From Dendrophyllia cribrosa (Eukaryota > Cnidaria > Anthozoa > Scleractinia > Dendrophylliidae): DNA of 64,000 nt. The stretch is taken from NCBI GenBank assembly GCA_024195265.1, contig JAJLRJ010000004.1, positions 4,116,659 through 4,180,658 of the forward strand. Reading direction: 5' to 3'. The notes under the pieces were generated by a model. It ran no database searches and was not told where the DNA came from. It saw only the letters and a list, made by a program, of their open reading frames with translations. Positions 42,401-53,191 of the stretch are shown piece by piece. Within the stretch, counting starts at the first letter, position 1, and every line of letters starts with the position of its first letter. The position numbers and the translations under genes were made by a program.

Positions 42401-45400
42401 CACATTAAAGAATAAGAGACTGATAAGCATTTCATTAAATAAATAAAATAAATAAGTACATCAATCCCTCTTTTCAGAGTGTATTCAGATGAAGACAGAC
42501 AGGAGTTAGAACTCCTGAGGACAACGTGGCTCATTGATGAGTTTGAACAAACCCTCAAAAGTGTCTACAACTACCGAGAGGCACTCACACACCTTCTAAG
42601 GGAGGCTCCCACACTAGAGGAGTACTTGCAGAAGTTTGTTGTCGTATTGAGTGGCGACTTCCCCACCTGGAAATATAACAAGATTATTGCAGAGGTTTGT
42701 TACATGTCAATATACTGTAATTCTGGGCTTAAAATTGGTACATGTAGTTGCATGATTATCAGTGGTGACTTAAAATATTTGGCCAAGACCGGCCACTAGA
42801 TTGTTGAGGTTTGATTGCCAACGTGGGACTACAAGTATGATACAAAAAGTAGCAATGTATATTGAAGTGTGATACAGTAAAGGCCACCATTTTTCCAGGT
42901 TAGACTAAACAGGTTCTTACATAAAGGATATATAACAGAATTTTAAGCTAATTAGGTTCTGAACAGGTTCTTTTTTTCTGAAGAAAAAAATCACTGGTTT
43001 AAGATGCAAATTTTAGCCTAACTGGTTCCTTAAATAGCGGTTCTTACTCATGGGTTTTACTGTATTACATGTATAACAAACTTAACTAGACTGCCATTGT
43101 TTGTTTTCTTGTTATTCTTCAATCCACAACATTACTCCAATTCCTACTCCAACATATTAACAACATTTTTTCTTTGACTTTATGGTACATTAAGTGGGAC
43201 CCAGTGGCAGAACCAAGAAGTACAATACCTTCTTTGATTCCATGGCAAGGCCCATTTCACGTTTCGCTAAATGCTCAGGAATCCACTGTGTTATTGTTCA
43301 GACCACTTTTTGCAAAGCTTTACAAGAAGCTATTTGGAAGAAACAAGGTAATTATAACCAAATGTTAACAAAGAGAGTAAAGTAAAAATAAACAAATACA
43401 GTGTTGTACATCACTGTAAGTATATAATTTTTATATGTGCATGGTAAATTACATTGTATGTTGACTCCTAAGTATAAAAAAGAATTTATTGAACAATCAG
43501 TCACTCGGTGTAATCAAATATGTTATTTTGACACCAAATCATAAGCTGATTGAGTTCCTAGCTAAAAAAATATGTTAATTATATTATAAAATTCAAGAAG
43601 AGTGATGCATAAATGATATCCTGATCCACTGATTGAAAATTATTGTACACTGTAGGTGATGCCAAAAAGACCAAAACCTCATCGCATTAGTACACTTACA
43701 ACCACAGCATTTGGTGGTTGGACCATCATACGTGATGCTGTCCTCCAACAGTTTGGACCAACATGCAAGGACACACAGTACCTTTCCCTTCTACACCTGT
43801 TTGATGAAGTGTTGCCCTTGGTCTTTTTCTTTTATTGTACTATTTTTAGAGGTGGAGATTACAGTGAGTGGCTCCGTGCCACATTTCGCATGGCTCTGAC
43901 ATTCGTAACCTTTAAAAGAAAAAACTACGACAAGGCTATTCTTTGCCAGCTGTCTGACATCCTGTATCATGCAGCAGAAAACAAAGACCTGGTGGAAAAC
44001 ATCAAGCTGTTTCTACATGCATTCACCGAAAAGAAGGTTGAAATATTTCATTCCGTTTTAAGAAGGTTTGTTAAAACATGACAATTACTTGTATAATTAC
44101 ATTTACAAACAAATTTAAAGCCATAGAGGATAATAAACATTCAGTGGTAGGCCCTTTACCAATTTCATTCAAATCATATATCACTGTATCATACAAATGC
44201 CATCATTCAAATCTTATTTATTGTAATAAACATTTTTGTAGAGATTATTTTACCTTTTGTTAATTTCCTAGAAATGTTCCTGTATGGGCAGTTCCTGCTG
44301 AGATCCAAACAATGGCACATGCTTTGAGTGGCAGGAGGTTCAATGATGACTTTTTGGAGTGGTTTCTTCCCGAATATGCAAGAGGCCGAGGTACCAAGCA
44401 TATGGCTGAACTGGTTTTTGCTGCTGCAGAATTCTTCATTGAATTGTTTTGTGAAGTCTGGGCCACACAGGGTCAGACTAACAAGATTCCTAGAGGAAGG
44501 AAGAAATTTCAGGTTAGTAACTACATGTTTACTGGCTCCTAGAGTCTTTAGGTTTACTCTACCTGCCCATTCAGTGTACATGATACTTAAATAAAAGTAA
44601 TTCACAACACATTCAGCGAATGGCATTCACTTAGGGAAATATGCAGGGCCAAAAAGCTAACATAATATCTAGACAACTTATTTTTTTTTGTTTTGTTTTT
44701 GTTTTGAAGTCATATTATTTACCTGCGCTTGACGCAACAATGGATCAACGGTGCCTTCCCCTGGGCTATTTGTTTCTGGGAAAAGAGCCGGATCCCATGC
44801 TAGCATGTGACCTTAGCACATGCCCAGTCAGCGATGACTACAATCACACAGTTGTACGTCTCACATGTGGCCACACATTCCACAAAGGATGTTTGTTGCA
44901 GGAGTCTGAACATGATGTTGAACACAACTATGCAATGGATCACACAGTGAAATGTCCTGTTTGTTATGGACCATTGCAGAAACACATGCAAGAACTTGCG
45001 ACCACGTTAAACCGGTAAGATACAGTGCTGTATACATGTAATATAATTGACCTATTATTTGATGTATAAATGTATTATTGACATATTGATGCACATGTAC
45101 TTTCCTAAGAAAAGTGCCATCAGGAATCAAAGTACTATTAATTTAAATTGGACAAAAATCGAGTGCCAGAATAATTTAAATTCTATTGCGTTTTTTGACA
45201 TCCTTTTAAGGCTAAAATTATTTAGCAAAGATGTAAGTAACTATCCGTGATAACCCCAACAACAATTTCTTATCAGAGCCAGAGAAAATGAATTTCGAAG
45301 CTCACAAGCTATAGGCACAATCTCATGTGATTTTTTAAAATCGTCTATAAAGCGATTCAGTGGAACTTCGAAATTTGTTTTCGATGTTTGGTGTTGTTAG

Positions 45401-45871
45401 AGAAGATTTCTTTTGATAATACGTCACACAAAAGTTTGCAATAAGGTGTAAATAATTTTGGTTCGTACTTTTGTCTACTAAATACTCAAAGTCCTGGCGG
45501 ATTCCACCTTAAATATTTATTACCAACCTCCATCCGATTGTTTGAAGTTCTATTTCAAACAGAAACGATGACTGACAACAATAACTGCGTAAAATCGTTT
45601 CAAAAAATGTACCTACCTGTGACAATTCGATGTCTTGTTGATTTCCAAACTTAGATATCTGGCAGGAGGCGCGGACGATGTTAGAAATGATGATGATGAA
45701 GACGACGATGAAGACACCACCAAAGATGAAACAGATGATGAAGAAGACTTCAGTGACGACAACATCGATGACAAAACGTACAAGGAACAAGTCGAAAAAA
45801 TTCAGCAACACGCGGTCGCGCGTTTCTCGTCCTTAACCAGGATAAACAGGAAAGATGAACCATCCGCCTAA
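39064..45871 (+). CDS. Large transposon-borne protein: Cys-rich N-terminus, coiled coil, unknown core, RING finger
   Basis: Exons: 39064-39450, 39534-39714, 39965-40048, 40425-40678, 40970-41155, 41664-42022, 42478-42694, 43195-43347, 43656-44065, 44272-44512, 44710-45014, 45655-45871. All junctions are GT-AG and every phase fits, giving 998 codons including the stop with no disablement. Order: Cys-rich region (about 20-115), coiled coil (about 145-215), core (about 220-824), RING (857-909), acidic tail (about 926-997). The core contains MLLIEDDIHFIHTIGQPTTS, GPFHVSLNAQ and KKVEIFHSVLRR. These resemble a widespread, multicopy, uncharacterised invertebrate family that I loosely associate with DUF6589-type proteins. 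A transposase role is inferred from the inverted ends. The exact catalytic residues are not established. Confidence 0.82.
39534..40048 (+). CDS. Transposon protein exons 2-3: coiled coil
   Basis: Exon 2 (39534-39714) encodes ELIKQLERLEHENERLKERS and IENSNLKDQIK. Exon 3 (39965-40048) encodes KHLEEAKAEIDSLLEKVR. The heptad pattern of Leu and charged residues predicts a parallel coiled coil, likely for dimerisation. Phases are 0-1 and 1-1. Confidence 0.8.
40425..44512 (+). CDS. Transposon protein exons 4-10: core of unknown family
   Basis: Seven exons encode about 600 residues of mixed alpha/beta character. Conserved-looking strings are HLYNPTDMEEFCESHAPDLF, GASYSALMSGMILGYSCHP, MLLIEDDIHFIHTIGQ, FVVVLSGDFPTWKYN, IPWQGPFHVSLNAQES, FGGWTIIRDAVLQQFG and FTEKKVEIFHSVLRR. 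The acidic residues in IEDD, SGDF and VEIFH are candidates for a metal-binding DDE-type site. This is inference from spacing and from the element's ends, not from recognised homology. Confidence 0.7.
44710..45014 (+). CDS. Transposon protein exon 11: RING-H2-like finger
   Basis: Zinc ligands follow the pattern C-x4-C-x14-C-x-H-x2-H-x2-C-x20-C-x2-C, ending in KCPVCYGPL. The CGHTFHKGC and CPVC boxes are characteristic of RING-H2 ubiquitin ligases. The first pair has four instead of two intervening residues. It would give the protein potential E3 activity. Phases are 0 in and 2 out. Confidence 0.85.
45655..45871 (+). CDS. Transposon protein exon 12: acidic C-terminal tail
   Basis: RNDDDEDDDEDTTKDETDDE and the following residues form a strongly acidic stretch, then a short amphipathic segment and the stop at 45871. 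Such tails occur in nuclear and histone-binding proteins. The acceptor is AACTTAG. Confidence 0.75.
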
Positions 45872-46247
45872 GAACTTTCCTCGTATCTAAATCTCGCAAC
45901 TGTCCCATTTGTCAATGGCCGGAGGATGAAATGTGGAAGGTGAACAGTTCCACACAAAACCACCAAAAACACGGAGGGCAACAGCCTTCCTTCGCGTTCG
46001 TTCCACTGCATACGATGGCTAAAAACTGTTATTTCATGAGCCATTTAAAATGAAAACGCCAGTGATAAATCCATTAGTTTTAGTCAAAACCTAAGAAAGA
46101 TTGAAGGTAACTTGAAATATTCCCGAGATCAAATATTATTGTGTTTTCTCTATTCTCGAACCGCGTGGTCATCCGCCATTTTGAACTCAGTTAACGATTC
46201 GCGCAGGCGCATTACTTGGTAATTACGTCATAACAATCAGCCAATCA
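45872..46247 (+). other. 3' flank inside the 8-kb element
   Basis: It is the presumed 3' UTR and subterminal right end. The inverted YY1-like block (GTCATCCGCCATTTTGA, 46168-46184) mirrors the left end. No gene is seen. Confidence 0.55.
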
Positions 46248-46275
46248 GCGGTTTTTCCGCCTTGTCGTCCCAAAA

Positions 46276-47222
46276 AAAATTTCTGCGTCCCGTCGCGCAG
46301 GACTAGCTAGCTCGCGGGCGCGTATGACGTCGCAAAACATGCGCGTATTACGCCACACGCGCGGCTACACAGCCGTCAGCTCGGTAAACACTTTTTAAAG
46401 TTTTAAAAAAGTTGGATCTTTCGCAGTGTTAGGCGGAGCAGTAAAGTCGTTATTTCCCTGCATTTTTTCGCGGTTTGCTACTCAAGACAGGGATACTAAT
46501 TAAGAGATACTCAGAAGCCGCTTTAGTGGAAAAAAAAGAGCTTTCAGGGATAAAATCTTGCTTCGAGGAACTTCATATGATCAATGCAGGAGCAATGCGG
46601 GGAGATGCCTTGTTTTTATTACGGATTTCAGAACCGAAGAAGCGGAGTTTTAACGAATTTCCAAGCAGTCCAGTGCTTTAAAGGTAAAATAAATCACATT
46701 TTTCGATGGGAATTTATGTTGATATCAATTTTTGATTGACTTTTCATCTGTGTTCTCTTAGTTTTGGAGCAGCGGTACGCAGCTCTTACAAGATGAGCTG
46801 TGATTGGCTAATAACATTTTTCCCAAAAAATGTATATAATATAATCAAAGTAATAAATGAAATAAATCGAATTTTGACGACGAGGAAAAAAATCTTAAAG
46901 GCCTCCTCTAAAGGCAGCGTTTACGCGAGGCCGTGTGTCGGAATGGCTACAAACGTTAACCTACGGAGTAATGAAAAAGAGCTATAGTTCGTGATGCAAG
47001 CAAAACAAAGGAGTGAATGGGATTCACATTTGTTATTAATGAAGATTCTTGTCGTTAAAGCAATAAAAGTAATACTCAACTACTATCAACTATTGCACGG
47101 CAGTATTCATTTCATTTCTTTCTAAAAATAACAGTATTGGAGCTAAAGAATCCAGCTTTGCTTTCTTTTATGGCAAACTCCTAGTGTCCCACAGCATAGG
47201 GGGGAAACTGTGCGGAAATTCG
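46276..47222 (+). other. GC-rich then AT-rich stretch without a supported gene
   Basis: 46290-46390 is rich in CGCG/GCGC and contains TGACGTCG, a CRE-like site, which looks promoter-like. Two frames follow (46475-46681, with an EEKKELSGIK-like composition, and 46736-46987). Neither has a recognisable domain, and no splice linkage was established. Confidence 0.4.
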
Positions 47223-47259
47223 TTAAGGAGTAACGCAATGAATTAAATTAAACTTGATC

Positions 47260-48690
47260 CCTTCTTGGCCACGTTTCCCCGGTTTCCCTGGTTTCCCTTT
47301 TGCCCTTCTTGCCCTGTTTTTCCTGGTTCCTGGTTGCCCTGTTGCCCGTGTTGCCCTGGTTTCCCTGTTGCGCTTGTAGCCCTGTTCCTTGTAACCTTTG
47401 TTGCCCTGTTGCCTTTGTTGCCCTTGTTGCCTTGTTGCTCTTGTTGCCCTGTTGCCTTTGTTACCTTTGTTGCCCTGTTGCCCTTGTTGCCCTGGTTGTC
47501 CTGTTGCCCTTGTTTGCCCTGTTGCTTTGTTGCCCTGTTTGCTCTGTTGCTCTGTTTTGCCCTGTTGCCATTGTTGCTCTGTTGCTCTTGTTGCCTTGTT
47601 GCCCCTGTTGCCCTTGTTGCCCTGTTTGCCCTGTTGCCATTGTTGCTCTGTTGCTCTTGTTGCCCTGTTGCCTTTGTTGCCGTGTTGCCCCTGTTGCCCT
47701 TGTTGCCCTGTTGCCCTGGTTGTCCTGTTGCCCTGTTGCCCTGGTTTCCCTGTTGCCCTTGTAGCCCTGTTTCTTGTAACCCTTGTTGCCCTGTTGCCTT
47801 TGTTGCCCCGTTGCCCTTGTTGCCCTTGTTGCCCTGTTGCCCTGTTGCACTGGTATCCCTGTTGCCTTTGTTGCCCTGGTTGCCCTGTTGCCCTTGTTGC
47901 TCTGTTGCTCTTGTTGCCCTGTTGCCTTTGTTGCCCTTGTTGCCCTGGTTGTTCTGTTGCCCTTGTTGCCCTGTTGCCTTTGTTGCCCTGGTTGCCCTGT
48001 TGCCCTTGTTGCTCTGTTGCTCTTGTTGCCCTGTTGCCTTTGTTGCCCTTGTTGCCCTGTTGCCCTGGTTGTTCTGTTGCCCTTGTAGCCCTGTTTCTTG
48101 TAACCCCTGTTGCCTTTGTTGCCCCGTTGCCCCTGTTGCCCTTGTTGTCCTTGTTGCCCTGTTGCACTGGTAGCCCTGTTGCCTTTGTTGCCCTGTTGCC
48201 CTTGTTGCCCTGGTTGTCCTGTTGCCCTTGTTTGCCCTGTTGCCCTGTTGCCCTGTTTGCCCTGTTGGCATTGTTGCTCTGTTGCTCTTGTTGCCCTGTT
48301 GCCCCTGTTGCCCTTGTTGCCCTGGTTGTCCTGTTGCCCTGTTGCCCTGGTTTCCCTGTTGCCCTTGTAACCCTGTTGCCCTTGTAGCCCTGTTTCTTGT
48401 AACCCTTGTTGCCCTGTTGCCCTTGTTGCCCTTGTTGCCCTGTTGCACTAGTAGCCCTGTTGCCTTTGTTGCCCTGGTTGCCCTTGTTGCTCTGTTGCTC
48501 TGTTGCTCTTGTTGCCCTGTTGCCTTTGTTGCCCTTGTTGCCCTGGTTGTTCTGTTGCCCTTGTTACCCTGTTGCCCTGTTGCCCTGGTTTCCCTGTTGC
48601 TCTGGATTCCCTGTTGCCCCTGTTGCCCTGTTACCCTTGTTGCCTTTGTTGTCTTATTTTCCTGTTGTCCTTGTTCCTCTTGTTATGAAA
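47260..48690 (-). repeat. 1.4-kb minisatellite of 8- and 9-bp units, Gly-X-Y-like on the - strand
   Basis: On the + strand units TTGCCCTG and TTGCCCTTG alternate with variants (TTGCCTTTG, TTGCTCTG). Both strands are open for hundreds of codons because the units lack stops. The - strand reads GQQGNKGNRGN-like tripeptides interrupted by frame changes wherever an 8-mer replaces a 9-mer. The less repetitive edge on the - strand (GKTGQEGQKGNQGNRGN) keeps a collagen-like Gly-X-Y register. It is probably an expanded repeat, possibly born in a collagen exon, and not a gene now. Confidence 0.85.
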
Positions 48691-48840
48691 TAACCCAAAG
48701 GGTCCTCGCTTTGATAGCTTATTATAGTCTAATATTTCGATATACAGTCAACTCACTTAAGGCGGAGACCCCTGTAATGCGGAAACCTCTCTAAAACATA
48801 AATTATTGGCTGGTTAAGGCCTAATTTGACCTGTTAGTCT

Positions 48841-50761
48841 TTAAGGTGGCTCGATGGTGTTTTTTTCTGTGCCGACCACTCTTTTTCAATCACGTATTTG
48901 GATATCTTATTCAGTATTTACCTAAATACTCATGGCACACACTTACTAGGGAAAAATTGAAGTTTCCATTTCAGTTGTATTTTTTGCGATCGAAGCGTCC
49001 TTGGCAACGATACGTTGCTAGGCGTAGTTTTACTTGTGAGGCCGCCGTCGGCCTGTATGAGAAATTTTGGTAACTCGCTCTTGGGGACTGAAAGAGTACC
49101 ACAATGCACACATTTTAGCCAAGTTTGGTTAACTTCTGTGAGAGGATTTTTGAATGGCGCGAGTTTACTTATTTTAGGGTTAAATTTGGTAAAATATCAA
49201 AGTTTGTTGTATTTCACCCCAAACTGAGAGATCGAGGACCTAATGCCGATTTCAACTTTACTCATTCATAAGAACAACTATTGTACCTTATTTGTTTGGC
49301 TCTTTTGGCGGATTGACGGTTTTGGATTTTTCCCTGTGCCGAGTTATAATAATCGAAATTTACGATGTTTTTGCAACAAACGAACAGAGAATCTTATGAC
49401 CTCGCTTATTTTAAAAATCTGAGATAGAATTTCCCAAGAATAAGCGAACTATAAATTTGGACCTTCTTTTACTTAGTCTCCAAATTTCGTGTTGGTTGAA
49501 ATGCTGTGAGACTTGTACGCTGAACGTCGAGTTGGTAACATGCGCGCTAGTATTTTCAGAGATTTCTTGTTCTCCGAGATGTTTACAATTCATGATCTAT
49601 TCTGCATATTTCATTGTTCTGAAATGACACCTGCACGCGAATTCCAGTCTAGCACGGGCGGAACCAAAACGCTTGATTAACTTCCGAAGACCTGCCGATT
49701 ATGGTAATTCATCAGTCCTGGCAATGTGTTCATGAAATAACAGGTGAGCTGTTGAACATCAACGTTAAACACGTAATTGACCTAAAAATAGCAAGAGCAT
49801 GCCGCAAACAGAAAACAGAAATTTTTACTCACTGTCAAGGCAGCAATTATTTCCCTTATTAAAAGACGTGAAAAACGCTACAATAAGCGTGTCTAACAGA
49901 AGAGTTTATTACCATAATCGGCAGGTCTTCGGAAGTTAATCAAGCGTTTTGGTTCCGCCCGTGCTAGACTGGAACTCGCGTGCAGGTGTCATTTCAGAAC
50001 AATGAAATATGCAGAATAGATCATGAATTGTAAACATCTCGGAGAACATGAAATCTCTGAAAATACTAGCGCGCATGTTACCAACTCGACGTTCAGCGTA
50101 CAAGTCTCACAGCATTTCAACCAACACGAAATTTGGAGACTAAGTAAAAGAAGGTCCAAATTTATAGTTCGCTTATTCTTGGGAAATTCTATCTCAGATT
50201 TTTAAAATAAGCGAGGTCATAAGATTCTCTGTTCGTTTGTTGCAAAAACATCGTAAATTTCGATTATTATAACTCGGCACAGGGAAAAATCCAAAACCGT
50301 CAATCCGCCAAAAGAGCCAAACAAATAAGGTACAATAGTTGTTCTTATGAATGAGTAAAGTTGAAATCGGCATTAGGTCCTCGATCTCTCAGTTTGGGGT
50401 GAAATACAACAAACTTTGATATTTTACCAAATTTAACCCTAAAATAAGTAAACTCGCGCCATTCAAAAATCCTCTCACAGAAGTTAACCAAACTTGGCTA
50501 AAATGTGTGCATTGTGGTACTCTTTCAGTCCCCAAGAGCGAGTTACCAAAATTTCTCATACAGGCCGACGGCGGCCACACAAGTAAAACTACACCTAGCA
50601 ACGTATCGTTGCCAAGGACGCTTCGATCGCAAAAAATACAACTGAAATTTCCCTAGTAAGTGTGTGCCATGAGTATTTAGGTAAATACTGAATAAGATAT
50701 CCAAATACGTGATTGAAAAAGAGTGGTCGGCACAGAAAAAAACACCATCGAGCCACCTTAA
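48841..50761. mobile_element. 1.92-kb palindromic foldback element with TTAA ends
   Basis: The arms 48841-49707 and 49909-50761 are inverted copies with few substitutions and one 14-bp deletion in the right arm (near 50650). The spacer is 201 bp. The outer ends read TTAAGGTGGCTCGATGG on both strands. Mirror-image frames (49411-49593 on - and 50023-50205 on +) are not credible genes. TTAA suggests piggyBac- or Kolobok-type insertion. Extracted as a transcript it would form a very long hairpin RNA. Confidence 0.85.
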
Positions 50762-50904
50762 GTTAGTTTTCTATAAGGCCGACAGCTAGAGATGGTCCCA
50801 AACGTGTCCAGCTTAGAGACAGTTCACTGTATCGTTTATAATTATTAGTTATACCAGATATTACTAGTATAATAGCCTGCAATACAGCCGTCTCTAATAC
50901 CATG

Positions 50905-51165
50905 ATGACGCTGCAAAACACGTCCAAGGCCTTCTACTTTTTCTTGACTTCAATCGAGAAAGCTTTTGGCGCATGGCCTTTCATACAGAAAACTCTACCC
51001 TCTTTCGGGTTTTTATCGATTCTGTATTTTGAACAATGGCTGGCCTGTCAACTTCTTTTCTGCTCATAGGGTCGTGCAGCAAGGCTGCCCGCTCTCTTAG
51101 TTTCATTCTTTCAACCGACATTTTAGCCAAGGAAACACGGCGATCAAAGGTTTAGCTATCAAACA
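50905..51165 (+). pseudogene. LINE reverse transcriptase fragment
   Basis: Frame-broken translation gives a LLFLDFNREAF-like block, counterpart of the FLDFEKAFD motif that holds the first catalytic Asp. It then gives VVQQGCPLS, counterpart of the RQGCPLSP box, followed by a SFILSTDILAKE-like remnant. At least two frameshifts and a stop separate these, so it is an old non-LTR retrotransposon relic. The clade cannot be stated. Confidence 0.7.
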
Positions 51166-52700
51166 AGAGGAGGTTAACAACCACGCACAATACATCGTTT
51201 GAACTTTTTTATTTCAAAATATTTAACTTGACTTGTAAACGTCGTCCTCACTGACTGACATCTCCTTACTGACTGACATCTCACTGACTGAGGCAATCTT
51301 GGCAATTCCAGACTCCCACTGGTGCTTTTTTCACGCCTGCACAATTGCTGTAATAGAGGGATCCAAGATATATTAACGCATTTATCATTTACGATGAAAT
51401 ATTTCAGTTTATTGGCGGAAATGCTCTGACTTATTAAATGATATTACTTGGAACTTTGAAAGAGCCTTCTTTCCTGTGAACGAGGTAAATATATTTTGTG
51501 TTTTTCCAATACATGTAATTACGTCACATAACATTACCAGAACCACTTCTTCTACGCTTCGACTTAAATGGCTTTGTTTATGGAACTAGCATTTTTATTG
51601 CACACCGGAACACCTAACAATGTCAGGCTGAACACTTTAGCCTTGATCTATCGGTTTGCTGCAAATATGCGGTTTCACTCTAAATTTTCCACAAATACAT
51701 TTATTTTCCCGCTTTACTCTTTTTGATATTATTATTCACATTCAATCTGATTTGAGCTCTTTGAAGGTTACTTACAAGTGAAACCACTTCTTACAGGAAG
51801 TACACTCTATCCAGGAAAAGTGAGTTGCCTATGACCTGCCTGGAGAGATGTATTGCTTGCACATGTAGCATTGTTCACCAGATTCGCTGCCTATACAACA
51901 GGATTAAATTGGAAAGAAATTTAAAAAACTTAAGTGGAATTTGTACTTGAAATATCTGTAAAATAAAACAAACTAAAAGATAGAATCAGAGGGGAATGGG
52001 GCAAGTGAATGACAAAACGGTGGATAGATTACGTCTACCCGCGTTTGTGCCTTATACTCACTAATTACAGTTAAAGTATCATGATGAAGTTTCATTGATT
52101 TTATTATGGGATTTGTTAGAAAACGTTTCCTCTCCTGTGTAAACTATGTAGACTGAATAACCTGTTCATTCATTATGCCATTAACCATTGACATGCGATT
52201 CATCGCCCTTCATTCCGGACGGTCGACGGAAGTTTAGTTTGGTATATGTTTTCTCAATCCGCTTTTCCCTACTAATGATCTCGGAGCCTGGAATAGTCTA
52301 TTGTGGATTCTGCGCGACAGAATGAAACAATGAACATTTTTTTCCAGCAAAGAATAAGAAAAAGTCCAACCACGAACTAATTTTCGTTCGCCTTTCCCTC
52401 GGTTCATAAAACCTGGCTTACTATCTAGCTATCTTTATTGAACAATATTGGTCAATAACGCACATATGAAGTAGATCACACTCCCAGAACAACCTCCACT
52501 AGTCTTTTTGAACAGAAGTGTGAGTTGTTCTGCGTCCCCTTTAGTTTCTTTAATTCAGATAAAGAAAGATTATAAAGCCGATTAGGCAAACGGCAAATAG
52601 CCGGCGATCATCTACACTCACTCATATAAGCCAAAGATCTTGAACACGATTACTTGAAAGTTAAAACCCTACTTGTTGCTCTGCTTCCTGTAGCAGGTTT
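51166..52700 (+). other. Stretch without a recognisable gene
   Basis: No domain, tRNA or strong repeat was recognised. It includes a TGACTGACATCTC direct repeat near 51250-51290. Confidence 0.5.
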
Positions 52701-52751
52701 CACTTTTCACACATCATCATGTTAACTACAATGCATTGTTATCTACAGGTC

Positions 52752-53190
52752 ATGTCTAAAAGAGGGAAAGGTACGTGCGCTATATGTCAGCAACAGTACG
52801 GTAACAGAAACAAACCCGCGTATTGCTCATGTGGTGCTTATCTTGGTGGGCATTTCATTCCAAAAAAGAAAAAGATAATTTCTGTACCAGAGGTTGTAGA
52901 GTTAGTGAGGAACATTTATTCCGCAAAAACCAGTTCCAGAAACGACCGCTGTCTCGTAATGAAAGAAGGAAAACAATGGATTTGTTTGCGTGCTAATTGT
53001 CTGAGGGACAGGGCGGCCTTTGTGTCATCAGGGAACGCAGACGGGTTTGCCTGTAATCATATTAATCTAGCAAGAAAAGGCACTGTTTCAAAACCCACAA
53101 ATATCTGGACACCAACAGAATCAGATATTGACAACTACAAAGGTGGCCAGTCAGTGCAGACACAACTCAAAAGCGTCGTTCAGGGATTAA
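52752..53190 (+). CDS. Zinc-ribbon-like protein of unknown function, truncated by a repeat
   Basis: An AG at 52747-52748 precedes ATG 52752, which begins MSKRGKGTCAIC. Paired Cys residues (CAICQQQYGNRNKPAYCSCG, then CLVMKEGKQWICLRANC and ACNHI) suggest two zinc-binding sites. GGHFIPKKKK precedes a helical part. The frame runs into the 1.5-kb repeat at 53192 and stops at 53270 with repeat-derived residues, so the natural C-terminus is lost. I have seen similar Cys patterns in uncharacterised cnidarian multicopy proteins, but I assign no function. Confidence 0.5.
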
Positions 53191-53191
53191 C

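Larger units (their letters stand above)
38203..46266 (+). mobile_element. 8,064-bp DNA transposon with 9-bp target duplication and an intact 12-exon gene
   Basis: The left end GACACAGCGGAAAAACCGC (38203-38221) and the right end, read on the - strand as GACAAGGCGGAAAAACCGC (46248-46266), match at 17 of 19 bases. GTCCCAAAA flanks both sides perfectly (38194-38202 and 46267-46275). Inner inverted blocks follow, including TCAAAATGGCGGAYGAC at 38258-38274 and 46168-46184. Each end also forms a small GCGG/CCGC hairpin. The element's gene (39064-45871) is uninterrupted. A 9-bp duplication suggests Mutator-like integration biology, but the protein is not a recognised MULE transposase. It may be a recent, active copy. 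Confidence 0.8.

Noticed and set aside
47223..48794. Long open frames on both strands (up to 401 aa)
   Set aside because: They arise from an 8/9-bp minisatellite without stop codons. Frame changes at each 8-mer make a single protein unlikely.
49411..50205. Mirror-image 60-aa frames on opposite strands
   Set aside because: Both lie in the arms of the 1.9-kb palindrome, so the open frame is simply duplicated. No domain is present.
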